64,000 nt of DNA, taken from assembly GCA_002307375.1 (NCBI GenBank), contig NTJI01000001.1:248001-312000 (forward strand). The letters are read 5' to 3'. Under the pieces are notes generated by a model. The model was given only the letters and a program-made list of their open reading frames with translations. It did not search any database and was not told where the DNA came from. The position numbers and the translations under genes are program-made. This document shows, piece after piece, positions 1 through 8,908 of this stretch. How positions within the stretch are numbered: position 1 is the stretch's first letter; every line of letters begins with the position of its first letter. Origin of the DNA: Lysobacteraceae bacterium NML93-0399 (GTDB lineage: Bacteria > Pseudomonadota > Gammaproteobacteria > Xanthomonadales > Xanthomonadaceae).

Positions 1-496
1 CCTTCTTGGCGGTCGTGGCACGGGTGGCGGTCTTGCGCGCGGGCGGCGTGGCGGCATCCTTGTCGGCGGAACGCTTCGCAGCGCTGGCCTTCGTCGCCGG
101 CGCCCTGGTCGCAGACTTCTTCGTGGCCGCCTTCGAAACGGTGCCCTGCGCGGACTTCGTGCCACGCGCCGCCGGCGTGCGCTTGGCGTCGCGGGCGACC
201 TGCTTCTGACGGTCTTCGAAGCGCTGCAGGATGTCGGCCAGCAATTCGACCTTCTCTCCGGTCCGCGCGTTCGCCTGTCCGCTGCGGCCCGACTTGCTAC
301 CGGTCTTGCCGCGCGAAGCCAGACGCTGGCGCTTCTCCAGATCACGCGCACGGTCACGGGCAGTGCGTGCGCGTCCGACGAGCTGGTTCAAGCGCGCATC
401 GCTGTGACCACGCAGCGCGTTGCTGCGGCTGTCGTCGAACAAGCCCATCTCGGTCTTGTTGAGCAGGGCGGTGGCTTTGGCTCGCGTAACGGCCAT
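1..496 (-). CDS. Lys/Ala-rich basic protein, partial (C-terminus beyond window)
   Basis: The frame is open from the ATG at 496 to the left edge, so the C-terminus is missing. A GGAG lies about 9 nt before the ATG. The first ~110 residues (MAVTRAKATALLNKTEMG..., then an RARTARDRARDLEKRQR stretch) look like a folded or helical domain rich in Arg. From ~residue 110 on it becomes a low-complexity Ala/Lys/Thr tail (repeated AATKK/ATRA/PATKA units) like histone-H1-type or AlgP-type bacterial tails. A DNA- or RNA-binding role is an inference from composition; I recognise no named family. Real coding is supported by the start context and the sustained basic tail. Confidence 0.7.
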   Translation of the reverse strand, partial: MAVTRAKATALLNKTEMGLFDDSRSNALRGHSDARLNQLVGRARTARDRARDLEKRQRLASRGKTGSKSGRSGQANARTGEKVELLADILQRFEDRQKQVARDAKRTPAARGTKSAQGTVSKAATKKSATRAPATKASAAKRSADKDAATPPARKTATRATTAKK

Positions 497-580
497 GAGG
501 TGCACTCCATCTGTGGTCGTGCAGCCAGAGGTATCACGCGTGACATGCAGGGCCGGTGAGAGCACCGGCGCACCGGGACG

Positions 581-1195
581 TCAGAACGACGGCGACGCCA
601 GGCGTTCGACGAACAGCCCCAGCACGCGCGGCTCCATCATCGCGGTGAACAACATGCCATAGCCCGCGCCCCACAGATGCGCGCTGTGGTTGATGTTGTC
701 GCCACCGCGCTTGTCCATCCAGATGCTGTAGCCGATGTAGGCCACGCCGAACACGATGGCCGGCATCGGAATGAAGAACACCAGCAGCAGTTGCCAGGGG
801 TTGATCAGGATCGATGCGAACAGCACCGCCGAGACCGCACCCGAAGCACCCAGACTGCGGTAGTGCGGATCGTGCCGATGCCGCAGATAGGTCGGGAGGA
901 TCGCCACCAGAATCGCCGACAGGTAGAACAGCAGAAAGCCGACCGGCCCGATGTAAGGGGCGAACGCGCGCTCGATGCCGGCACCGAAGAAGAACAGCGT
1001 GATCATGTTGAAGATCAGGTGCTGCCAGTCGGCATGGATGAAGCCATGCGTGAGCAGTCGGTCATACTGCTTGTGGCGGTCGACCGCCGGCGGCCACAGG
1101 ATCAGGCGCGCGATCAGTTTCGGTTTCTCGAACGCCTGCCACGAGACCACGGCGGTCACCGCGATCAGCAGCAGGGTCATGGGGCCAAAGTTCAT
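581..1195 (-). CDS. rhomboid family intramembrane serine protease
   Basis: A 204-residue polytopic membrane protein. The rhomboid catalytic serine sits in GASGAVS (about S118) in a membrane segment, and the histidine partner in NHSAHLWGAGYG (about H173), followed by the usual Gly spacing. The N-terminal HxxxN-type segment (HLIFNMITLFFFG) matches the oxyanion-region helix. Rhomboids cleave transmembrane substrates inside the inner membrane. I chose the ATG at 1195 because AAGGAT precedes it; an in-frame upstream extension lacks any RBS. It lies 16 nt downstream of the peptide transporter gene, so the two are probably co-transcribed. Substrate unknown. Confidence 0.88.
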   Translation of the reverse strand: MNFGPMTLLLIAVTAVVSWQAFEKPKLIARLILWPPAVDRHKQYDRLLTHGFIHADWQHLIFNMITLFFFGAGIERAFAPYIGPVGFLLFYLSAILVAILPTYLRHRHDPHYRSLGASGAVSAVLFASILINPWQLLLVFFIPMPAIVFGVAYIGYSIWMDKRGGDNINHSAHLWGAGYGMLFTAMMEPRVLGLFVERLASPSF

Positions 1196-1211
1196 CGGAA
1201 CATCCTTTGCG

Positions 1212-2831
1212 TCAGGCGATGCGGTAGTGGTCCTGCATCGGGTAACGACGCGCGTAGAGACCGAACGCCAGCGCCGCGACGAAGGCGAAGCCGGCAAAGA
1301 AGAACATCAGGAATGCGTTTTCGCTCAACCCCGTCGATGCGATGTAGGCGGTGACCGCCTCGTTGCGCACGCCGGCATTGGTCAGCAGCACCCAGAGGCT
1401 GCCGAAGGTACTGGTGAGGTACCAGAACGCCATGATCACGCCCTTCATGGCTTGCGGCGCCTGGCTGTAGGCGAACTCCAGCGCCGTCGCCGACACCAGG
1501 ACCTCGCCGAAGGTCAGCAGCAGGTAGGGCAGCGACTGCCACGCCAAGGAGACTTCCTGGCCGCCGTCGAGCCACAACTGCAGGCCACCGGCGACGATCC
1601 ACGACGTGCCGGAGATCGCGATGCCCCAGCCCATCCGACGCAGCGCGGTCGGCTCGAACCCCATGCGACGCAGCGCCGGGTACAGCACGAAGTTGTTGAA
1701 CGGGATCAGCAGCATCACCAGCAACGGATTGAGCGCCTGCATCTGCGCCGGGTTGTCGATCAGCCAGCTCGGCCACCACCACGCGGCATGCGGCACCACC
1801 ATCTCGCGGCCCTGGATGATCCAGGTCGAGGCCTTCTGGTCGAACAGCGACCAGAACGGCGTGACCAGCGCGAACACGATCAGGATCCGCAGCACGGCGC
1901 GGACGCCGTCCACGGCGGCGTCCGGGTGCAGGCCACGCGCGCGTTCGAGCTGCATCGACGCGCCCCAGCCACCGAGCGCGATGATCACGCCCAGCGCAAG
2001 GCAGGCGGTGATGACGAATCCGAAGTCGGTCGGCCACCATGCCAGCCCGACCGTCGCCGACAGCGCCCACAACAGCAGCATCACCGCGGCGGTGACCACG
2101 CCGGTCATTGCGACCAGCAGGCCTGGACGCGCGCGGCCTGCGCCATGCGCCCGCAGCGCAGTCTTGACCACTTCGGAAAAGCCGTGCGGGTCGCGGCGCG
2201 ACGGCGGGACGTTGATGTAGTGGCGGCGGCCCAGCCAGAACACGAAGGTCGCGATGAACATCAGCACGCCCGGCACGCCGAATGCGACCGCCGGGCCGTA
2301 GCTGTCGAGCAGGCGCGGCGCCAGCAGGGATGCGAAGAACGAACCGAAGTTGATGATCCAGTAGAACGCGTCGAAGACCACCTTGGCCTTGGACTTGTTG
2401 GTCTGGTCGAACTGGTCGCCGCAGAACGAAACCACCAGCGGCTTGATGCCGCCCGAACCCAGCGCGATCAGGAACAGGCCGGTGTAGAACCCGTTGGCGT
2501 TGTTCTCGAACAGCGCCAGACACGCATGACCGGCGCAGTAGATCAGCGAGAACCACAGGATGGTGTGGTACTTGCCGAAGAACCGGTCTGCCAGCCAGCC
2601 CCCCAGCAGCGGGAAGAAGTACACGCCGATCACGAACATGTGGAAGATGTCCTTGGCCTGCGCTTCGCGGTCGCCTTCGCTGGGCAGGTAGCCGAGGAGG
2701 ATCGAGCTGATCAGGAACGGCACCAGGATGTTGCGCATGCCGTAGAAGCTGAAGCGCTCGCAGGCCTCGTTGCCGATGATGTAGCCGATCTGGCGGGGCA
2801 TGCGCCCGTGGGTGGTCGGGACGGTGGACAT
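1212..2831 (-). CDS. POT/PTR family proton-dependent oligopeptide MFS transporter
   Basis: A 539-residue, 12-14 TM MFS protein. The N-terminal family signature ExxERFSFYG (NEACERFSFYGMR) and the PTR2 motif GGWLADRFFGKYHTI identify the POT family, which imports di-/tripeptides with protons across the inner membrane. The start MSTVPTTHGRMP at 2831 places the ExxERF motif at the usual distance from the N-terminus; the longer upstream frame has no family character. First gene of a short minus-strand unit with the rhomboid protease, divergent from the secreted M14 peptidase gene across ~140 bp. A peptidase and a peptide importer side by side suggest peptide scavenging (inference). Confidence 0.9.
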   Translation of the reverse strand: MSTVPTTHGRMPRQIGYIIGNEACERFSFYGMRNILVPFLISSILLGYLPSEGDREAQAKDIFHMFVIGVYFFPLLGGWLADRFFGKYHTILWFSLIYCAGHACLALFENNANGFYTGLFLIALGSGGIKPLVVSFCGDQFDQTNKSKAKVVFDAFYWIINFGSFFASLLAPRLLDSYGPAVAFGVPGVLMFIATFVFWLGRRHYINVPPSRRDPHGFSEVVKTALRAHGAGRARPGLLVAMTGVVTAAVMLLLWALSATVGLAWWPTDFGFVITACLALGVIIALGGWGASMQLERARGLHPDAAVDGVRAVLRILIVFALVTPFWSLFDQKASTWIIQGREMVVPHAAWWWPSWLIDNPAQMQALNPLLVMLLIPFNNFVLYPALRRMGFEPTALRRMGWGIAISGTSWIVAGGLQLWLDGGQEVSLAWQSLPYLLLTFGEVLVSATALEFAYSQAPQAMKGVIMAFWYLTSTFGSLWVLLTNAGVRNEAVTAYIASTGLSENAFLMFFFAGFAFVAALAFGLYARRYPMQDHYRIA

Positions 2832-2974
2832 CGGCGGATCCGCGGCTGGAAAGCGGCACAGACTACCCGATCCCGACGCGCCGACTGCCACCTCCCGAGC
2901 GGCTTCTGCAGGCGCGGCCTTGGGGCTGCGGACGCGGCGCGGCATCATGGGCGGTCGCCCGCCCGGACCCTGCC

Positions 2975-4768
2975 ATGTCTCTGCCCCGCCTGCCGCTCGC
3001 CGCCGCCCTCGCCCTGTTGCTGACCGCCCTGCCCGCGGCCGCCACGGACGACCCACGCATGACCGTCGCCGAGCGCAGCGGCTTCATTGAAACCGGCCGC
3101 TACGACGAAGTCATCGCCTTGTGCGACACCTTCGCCCGTCTGCATCCCGAGGCGGTGCGCTGCGTGCAATTCGGCACCTCGCCCGAGGGCCGTCCGATGC
3201 AGGCGCTGGTCGCCAGCCGCAGCGGCGCGCTGGAACCCGAAGCAGCCCGTGCGGCCGGCGTACCGGTGGTGCTGGTCCAGGGCGGGATCCACGCAGGCGA
3301 GATCGACGGCAAGGACGCCGGTTTCCTGGCGCTGCGCGAATTGCTCGATGGCGCCGCCGCGCCGGACGCGCTCGATGCGCTGGTGCTGGTGTTCGTGCCG
3401 GTCTTCAGTGTCGATGGACACGAGCGCTTCGGCGCCTGGAACCGGCCCAACCAGCGCGGCCCGCGCGAGATGGGCTGGCGCACCACTGCGCAGAACCTCA
3501 ATCTCAACCGCGACTACGCCAAGGCCGATGCGCCGGAGATGCAGGCGATGCTCGCGCTGGTCGAGGCCTGGGATCCGATCGCCTACGTCGACCTGCACGC
3601 CACCAATGGCGCGCAGTTCGAACACGACATCTCGATCCAGGTCGAACCGGTGCACGCGGGCGATGACGCGCTGCGCGAGATCGGGCGTGAATTTCGCGAT
3701 GCGGTGATGGTCGACCTCGCCGCACAGGGCTCGTTGCCGTTGCCGTTCTACCCCTCGTTCGTCGAGCACGACAATCCCGAGTCGGGTTTCGAGGACGGCG
3801 TCTCGCCGCCGCGGTTCTCGACCGGCTATTTCCCGCTGCGCAACCGTCTGGCCATGCTGGTGGAAACGCATTCGTGGAAGGAATATCCGGTGCGTGTGCG
3901 CATCACCCGCAACACCGTGATCTCGGTGGTCGAGCAGATCGCGCGCCACGGCGGCGACTGGATGCGTGTCGCGCGCGAGGCCGATGCACGCGCGTCGGCG
4001 CTCGGCGGCACACGCGCGCCGCTGGCGTGGACGGCTACCGATGCCAGCCACACCGTCGATTTTCGCGGCTATGCCTACACGCGCACGCCGTCGGAGATTT
4101 CCGGGGCCCTGATGACGCGTTACGACGAGACCACGCCGCAGCTGTGGCGTGTGCCGCTGCGCGACACCCTCACGCCGTCAGTTGAAGTCACACTGCCGCG
4201 CGGCGGTTATCTGGTGCCAGCCGCGCATGCGGCCTGGGTCGGCGAGAAGCTGCGCCAGCACGCCATCGACTTCCACAGGCTCGATACCGCGCAGCCGGCG
4301 CTTGCAGTGGAGGCGTTCCGCGCGACGCAGGCGACGCCGGCCGCGGGATCGGTCGAGGGCCACCAGCGGCTGACGCTCGACGGCGACTGGGCGACGGAAA
4401 CGATGGATGTCGCAGCCGGGGCGCTGTTCGTGCCGATCGCCCAGCCGAAGGCGCGCCTGGTGGCCGCCCTGCTCGAAGCGCAGGCGCCCGACGCGCTTGC
4501 GGCCTGGGGCCACTTCAACACGCATTTCGAGCGCAAGGAATACATGGAGGACTACGTCGCCGAGCAGGTCGCGCGCGAGATGCTCGCCGCCGATCCGTCC
4601 CTGCGCACCGAGTTCGAAGCCAGGCTGCGCGATGATCAAGCGTTCGCCGAAAGCTCCGCGGCGCGGCTGGAGTTCTTCTACCGACGGCACAGCGCCTGGG
4701 ATGACCGCTACAACCTCTATCCCGTCCTGCGCACCGACACCGTCCTGACCGGAGCCCCCGCGCCATGA
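2975..4768 (+). CDS. M14 family zinc carboxypeptidase, secreted
   Basis: 597 residues with a clean signal peptide (MSLPRLPLAAALALLLTALPAAA). The zinc-binding HxxE is in GGIHAGEIDGKDAG, the third ligand is the His of YVDLHATNGAQFEHD, the substrate-carboxylate region is NLNRDYAKADAPE, and a candidate catalytic Glu is in LVETHSWKEY. The domain covers roughly residues 25-340; the remaining ~250 residues form a C-terminal region with no motif I can name. Probably periplasmic or secreted peptide trimming. Its stop overlaps the ATG of the next gene (ATGA), so the two are translationally coupled. Confidence 0.87.
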   Translation: MSLPRLPLAAALALLLTALPAAATDDPRMTVAERSGFIETGRYDEVIALCDTFARLHPEAVRCVQFGTSPEGRPMQALVASRSGALEPEAARAAGVPVVLVQGGIHAGEIDGKDAGFLALRELLDGAAAPDALDALVLVFVPVFSVDGHERFGAWNRPNQRGPREMGWRTTAQNLNLNRDYAKADAPEMQAMLALVEAWDPIAYVDLHATNGAQFEHDISIQVEPVHAGDDALREIGREFRDAVMVDLAAQGSLPLPFYPSFVEHDNPESGFEDGVSPPRFSTGYFPLRNRLAMLVETHSWKEYPVRVRITRNTVISVVEQIARHGGDWMRVAREADARASALGGTRAPLAWTATDASHTVDFRGYAYTRTPSEISGALMTRYDETTPQLWRVPLRDTLTPSVEVTLPRGGYLVPAAHAAWVGEKLRQHAIDFHRLDTAQPALAVEAFRATQATPAAGSVEGHQRLTLDGDWATETMDVAAGALFVPIAQPKARLVAALLEAQAPDALAAWGHFNTHFERKEYMEDYVAEQVAREMLAADPSLRTEFEARLRDDQAFAESSAARLEFFYRRHSAWDDRYNLYPVLRTDTVLTGAPAP

Positions 4769-5601
4769 AGCAGCTGCTGTGCGCCCTGCTCGCCCTGACC
4801 CTCTCCGCCTGCGGCAGCGTGCAATCGCAGGACGGCGCCGCGGTCGATCACACGCCGGCCGATCTGCGCGTGGTCACGCTCAACATCTACCACGACAAGG
4901 CCGACTGGCCGAAGCGCCTGCCGCTGATCGTCGCGCAACTGCGCGGGCTCGATGCGGATGTCATCGCCCTGCAGGAAGTGCTGCAGTTCGACGGCCTGCC
5001 CAACCAGGCGCACACGATTGGCGATGCGCTCGGGTATTCGGTCCAGTTCGTGTCCAACGACCCGGACGATCAGGCGCATCGTTACGGCAATGCGTTGCTG
5101 ACACGCCTGCCGGTACTCACGCAGGCCTGGACGCCGCTCGCGCCGCATGAGGATTCACGTTCGATGGGCCATGCCCGCCTGCGCTTCGACGGCCGACCGA
5201 TCGATGTCTATTTCACCCACCTGCACCACACCGCCGAGGGCAGCGCCCTGCGCCGGCAGCAATTGCGCGACGCGCGTACGTTCATGGCGCGCCGCAACGA
5301 CGGCACACCGGCGCTGGTCATGGGCGACTTCAATGCGCCAGCCAGTGCACCGGAGCTCGGTGCGCTCGACGGCTTCTTCGATACCTTCGGCGCCCTGCAT
5401 CCCGAAGCCGACGCACGCGGCGTGACCACGCTCAACCCGCACTTTTTCGACGTGCGCCGCCGCATCGACCACGTCTTCGCCCAGACGGGTCGCTTCGAAG
5501 CCATCGAGGCGCGCATCGTGCTCGACACGGCGGGCGCCGACGGCACCTGGCCCTCGGACCACTTCGGCACCTTCGTCGTGCTGCGTCCGACAGGCCGTTG
5601 A
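4765..5601 (+). CDS. endonuclease/exonuclease/phosphatase family lipoprotein
   Basis: 278 residues. The N-terminus carries a lipobox (LTLSAC), so it should be lipid-anchored in the envelope rather than cytoplasmic. Conserved EEP-superfamily motifs appear in order: TLNIYHD, ALQEV (metal Glu), a THLHH segment, GDFNAP (Asp/Asn pair) and SDHFG (Asp-His) at the C-terminus. Family members hydrolyse phosphodiester or phosphate bonds in nucleic acids, sphingomyelin or inositol phosphates; the substrate cannot be read from the sequence. Starts inside the stop codon of the M14 peptidase gene. Confidence 0.85.
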   Translation: MKQLLCALLALTLSACGSVQSQDGAAVDHTPADLRVVTLNIYHDKADWPKRLPLIVAQLRGLDADVIALQEVLQFDGLPNQAHTIGDALGYSVQFVSNDPDDQAHRYGNALLTRLPVLTQAWTPLAPHEDSRSMGHARLRFDGRPIDVYFTHLHHTAEGSALRRQQLRDARTFMARRNDGTPALVMGDFNAPASAPELGALDGFFDTFGALHPEADARGVTTLNPHFFDVRRRIDHVFAQTGRFEAIEARIVLDTAGADGTWPSDHFGTFVVLRPTGR

Positions 5602-5662
5602 CCGCAGGTTGCACGGGGCGGGCGCATGCTCGCGGTCCGACCAGTCCCCGGAAGTGCCGACC

Positions 5663-6121
5663 ATGCCACGCGTCCCGCTCCGCCTCACCGCACTGTCGCT
5701 ATGTGCGTCCGCGCTGCTCGCCGCCTGCCAGTCTTCGCCCACATCCGCCACCGGAGCCCCGCCGATGTCCGAGTCCACTGCCCAGGTGCGCGTGCAAGGC
5801 GAAGCGGTGTATTTCGAGAAGATCCTGATGCCTGCGGGATCGCAGCTGCGCGTGCAGCTGCTCGACAACCAGCTCGCCGACACGCAACAGGCGGTCCTCG
5901 CCGAGCAGGTATTCACGGTCGGGGCCGGCCCCTATGAATTCGCCATCGACGTGCCGCGTGCGCAGCTGCGTGACGGGGGCCGGTACGGCCTGCATGCTTC
6001 GGTGTCGATGCCCGACGGTGAGTTGCGCTTCGTCACCGACACGCGGGTGCCCGTGGAGATCGGAAGCAACGCGCTCGATGTGCACGTGGGACGCATCCGC
6101 CTCCACCACGTGCAGCCGTGA
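5663..6121 (+). CDS. YbaY family lipoprotein
   Basis: 152 residues, beginning MPRVPLRLTALSLC and followed by a lipobox (LLAAC), then a Ser/Thr/Ala-rich linker and a beta-rich domain with 'VRGEAVYFEKI'-like opening (VQGEAVYFEKILMPAG), typical of the YbaY/YscW-pilotin-like fold (PF09619). ATG 5663 was chosen because an in-frame upstream extension would bury the signal peptide. Likely an outer-membrane-anchored lipoprotein of unknown function. It follows the EEP gene by 61 bp and converges with alr, ending 3 bp from the alr stop. Confidence 0.8.
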   Translation: MPRVPLRLTALSLCASALLAACQSSPTSATGAPPMSESTAQVRVQGEAVYFEKILMPAGSQLRVQLLDNQLADTQQAVLAEQVFTVGAGPYEFAIDVPRAQLRDGGRYGLHASVSMPDGELRFVTDTRVPVEIGSNALDVHVGRIRLHHVQP

Positions 6122-6124
6122 CCG

Positions 6125-7213
6125 TCAGCCGTTGACGAAGCGGACGCGTCTGGTGATGCCGCAGGTCAGCGCATAGGAAATGGTGCCCGCCGCGTCGGCC
6201 ACCGTCTCGACGGGCAATGCATCGCCCCACAACACGACCGGGTCGCCGGCCCGCGCATCGGGCTGGTTGCGCAGGTCGATGGTCATCAGATCCATGGATA
6301 CGCGACCGGCGACCGCGGCCATACGGCCGTTGACCAGCACGGGCGTGCCGGCAGGCGCCAGGCGCGGGTAACCGTCGCCGTAGCCGACCGCGGCCACGCC
6401 GACCGCCATGTCCTCGGGCGCCTCCCAGGTCGCCGAATAGCCGATGCGTTCGCCCCTGACGACCCGGTTCACCGCAAGCAGGCGCGTCTCGAAGGTCATC
6501 GCGGGCCGCAGGCCGAAAGAAGCACCGGTGCGTCCGGCGACGACCGACATGCCATACAGCGCCCCACCCGGCCGGATCCAGTCGCCATAGGCGTCCGGCC
6601 AACCGAGTACGGCCGCCGAATTGGACAGCGAGCGCGGACCGTCCAGGCCTTCGGTCGCGGCCATGAACACGCGCATCTGCGCGGGCGTCTGCAGGCCGTT
6701 GCGCGAATGCGCGTCGAACTCGTCGGAGCTGGCGAAATGCGTCATCAGCACGATCTCGCCGGTCACCCCGCGCGCAGCGCGCAGGCGCGCGTAGGCCTCG
6801 CGCACCTGTTCGGGCGGAAAGCCCAGGCGATGCATGCCGGTGTCGATCTTGAGCCATACGCGGATCGGCGCGCCCTCGGTCTGTTCGAGCAGATCGAGCT
6901 GCGCGGCGTGGTGCACGATCGCATCGGCGCGCAGCGCACGCAGCTGGTCGAGATCATCTGGATTGTCGAAGCCCGACAGCACCAGAATCGGTTGATCGAG
7001 ACCGGCCGCACGAATGCGCGTGGCGTCGTCGATTGCAGCGACCCCGAACGCATCGGCCTCCGACAGGCCGCGCACCACCGTCTCCAGTCCATGGCCGTAG
7101 CCGTCGGCCTTGACCATCGCCATCAGCCGTCGCCCCGGCGCCCGCGCGCGTATCGCGGCGAGGTTGTGGCGCAGGGCGTCGAGGTGGATGGTGGCGGTGA
7201 TCGGGCGGGCCAT
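6125..7213 (-). CDS. alr: alanine racemase
   Basis: 362 residues, standard length. Interconverts L- and D-alanine with PLP, supplying D-Ala for peptidoglycan. The PLP lysine is in AMVKADGYGHG (K35); the second catalytic base Tyr lies in RIGYSATW; PLP-phosphate and dimer motifs (SNSAAVLGWPD, RPGGALYGM) are present. Located 98 bp downstream of dnaB, an order common in gammaproteobacteria, and probably cotranscribed with it. Start ATG 7213 gives the canonical MARPITATIHLDAL N-terminus. Confidence 0.97.
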   Translation of the reverse strand: MARPITATIHLDALRHNLAAIRARAPGRRLMAMVKADGYGHGLETVVRGLSEADAFGVAAIDDATRIRAAGLDQPILVLSGFDNPDDLDQLRALRADAIVHHAAQLDLLEQTEGAPIRVWLKIDTGMHRLGFPPEQVREAYARLRAARGVTGEIVLMTHFASSDEFDAHSRNGLQTPAQMRVFMAATEGLDGPRSLSNSAAVLGWPDAYGDWIRPGGALYGMSVVAGRTGASFGLRPAMTFETRLLAVNRVVRGERIGYSATWEAPEDMAVGVAAVGYGDGYPRLAPAGTPVLVNGRMAAVAGRVSMDLMTIDLRNQPDARAGDPVVLWGDALPVETVADAAGTISYALTCGITRRVRFVNG

Positions 7214-7311
7214 GCTGTGGACGAATCAGAGTGGAACAAGCCGCCTATTGTGCGCGCTCCGCGCACGCCGCGCCGCTGCGGGGTGTCGCGACGGCCTTAG
7301 CCGCGACGGCC

Positions 7312-8733
7312 TTACTCGAAGCTGCCGATCGAGTCGTGCGAGAGATTGTCGAAGCGTGTGTACTCGCCGAAGAACTTCAGCTTCACCGAGCCGGTCGGGC
7401 CGCTACGCTGCTTGCCGATGATGATCTCGGCCAGGCCTTTGTCCGGCGAGGTTTCCTTGTTGTAGTAGTCGTCGCGGTAGATGAAGATGATGATGTCGGC
7501 GTCCTGCTCGATCGCGCCCGATTCGCGCAGGTCGGCCATCACGGGGCGCTTGTCGGCACGCGTTTCCAGCGAACGGTTGAGCTGCGACAGCGCGATCACC
7601 GGCACGTTCAACTCCTTGGCCAGACCCTTGAGCGAGCGCGAGATCTCCGAGATTTCGGTCGCGCGGTTCTCGCTGTTGCCCGGCACGCTCATCAGCTGCA
7701 GGTAATCGATGACCACCAGGCCCAGATCGTGCTCGCGCTTGAGGCGGCGGCATTTGGCGCGCAACACATCCGGGCCCAGACCCGGCGTGTCGTCGATGAA
7801 GATCTTGGTTTCCTTGAGCATGCGGATCGCGCTGCTCACCCGGCTCCAGTCCTCGTCCTCCAGTTGGCCGGTGCGCAGGCGCGTGGCGTTGATGCGGCCA
7901 TTTGACGAAATCAGGCGCAGCGCGAGCTGGCTGGCCGACATTTCCATCGAGAACACGCCGACGGCCTTCTTGGTCTTGATCGCCGCGTACTCGGCGATGT
8001 TGAGCGCGAACGTCGTCTTGCCCATCGCCGGGCGTGCGGCCAGGATGATCAGGTCGGTCGGCTGCAGGCCGGCGGTCATCTCGTCGAATTCGGTGTAGCC
8101 GGTCGGCAGGCCGGTGACGCCTCCGCCGTTGGTGTAGCGCGTCTGCAGGACGTCGAACGCATCGGCCATCGCCTTGTTGATCGCGGTGAAGTCCGTGCGC
8201 CCCTGCGCGCCGGCTTCGGCGATCTTGAACACCTGCTGCTCGGCCTTGGCGAGGATCTCGCTGCTGTCGCGGCCTTCGGGCTGGAAGCCATCGTTGACGA
8301 TTTCGGTGCCGACGTCGATGAGCTGCCGCAGGATCGCCTTGTCGCGCACGATCTCGGCATAGGCGCGGATGTTGGCCGCTGACGGCGTGGTACTGGCGAG
8401 TTCGCCCAGGTACGCGCCGCCGGCGACGAGTTCGGACAGGCCATTGGAATCGAACCACTCGCCCAGCGTCACGGCATCGAAGGGCTTGCTCTTCTCGGCC
8501 AGTTCCTGGATCGCCGAATAGATCTTCTGGTGGTCGCGGCGATAGAAATCATCCGGCACCAGCAGATCGGCGATGCGGTCGTAGGCATCGGGCACCAGCA
8601 TCAGGCCGCCCAGCACCGCCTGTTCGGCCTCGACCGACTGCGGCGGCACACGCAACTGCTCCACGCGCGCATCGCTGCGGTCGCGATCGCGGTCGAAGCG
8701 GTCGTTGTTGCGGAATTCGTTGCGTGCGGACAT
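7312..8733 (-). CDS. dnaB: replicative DNA helicase DnaB
   Basis: 473 residues, normal length. Hexameric 5'-3' helicase of the replication fork, loaded by DnaA/DnaC-type factors. The N-terminal DnaG-interacting domain (PPQSVEAEQAVLGGLML...) and the RecA-like C-terminal domain are both complete, with Walker A AARPAMGKTTFALN, Walker B VVIDYLQLM and the arginine-finger region KQRSGPTG. No intein is present. Upstream DNA contains two DnaA-box matches, so expression may respond to DnaA. Confidence 0.98.
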   Translation of the reverse strand: MSARNEFRNNDRFDRDRDRSDARVEQLRVPPQSVEAEQAVLGGLMLVPDAYDRIADLLVPDDFYRRDHQKIYSAIQELAEKSKPFDAVTLGEWFDSNGLSELVAGGAYLGELASTTPSAANIRAYAEIVRDKAILRQLIDVGTEIVNDGFQPEGRDSSEILAKAEQQVFKIAEAGAQGRTDFTAINKAMADAFDVLQTRYTNGGGVTGLPTGYTEFDEMTAGLQPTDLIILAARPAMGKTTFALNIAEYAAIKTKKAVGVFSMEMSASQLALRLISSNGRINATRLRTGQLEDEDWSRVSSAIRMLKETKIFIDDTPGLGPDVLRAKCRRLKREHDLGLVVIDYLQLMSVPGNSENRATEISEISRSLKGLAKELNVPVIALSQLNRSLETRADKRPVMADLRESGAIEQDADIIIFIYRDDYYNKETSPDKGLAEIIIGKQRSGPTGSVKLKFFGEYTRFDNLSHDSIGSFE

Positions 8734-8789
8734 GGCGATGGACTTCTGGAGAAACGGACTACGGCGCTTGGAATGCTAGGGCGTACGCC

Positions 8790-8821
8790 TGTGGATACGC
8801 GACGACACAACCTGTGGATAA
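8790..8821 (-). promoter_or_regulatory. two DnaA boxes upstream of dnaB
   Basis: Read on the minus strand, 8813-8821 is a perfect TTATCCACA box and 8790-8798 is GTATCCACA (one mismatch). Both have the same orientation, start-to-start distance 23 bp, lying 57-88 bp before the dnaB ATG. DnaA-ATP binds this nonamer at oriC and at regulated promoters. I saw no other match in the flanking 1 kb. Function at this site is an inference. Confidence 0.55.
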
Positions 8822-8908
8822 GCTTGGGAATGCACAGCTTTACAACGGGTTGTTTCGCGGCTTGAGACGACTTCTTCGGAAACAGCGAGGGACCGGCCGG
8901 GATTGCTC

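Noticed and set aside
975-3023. 682-codon plus-strand frame
   Set aside because: Antisense to the peptide transporter; low-complexity His/Arg/Gln composition.
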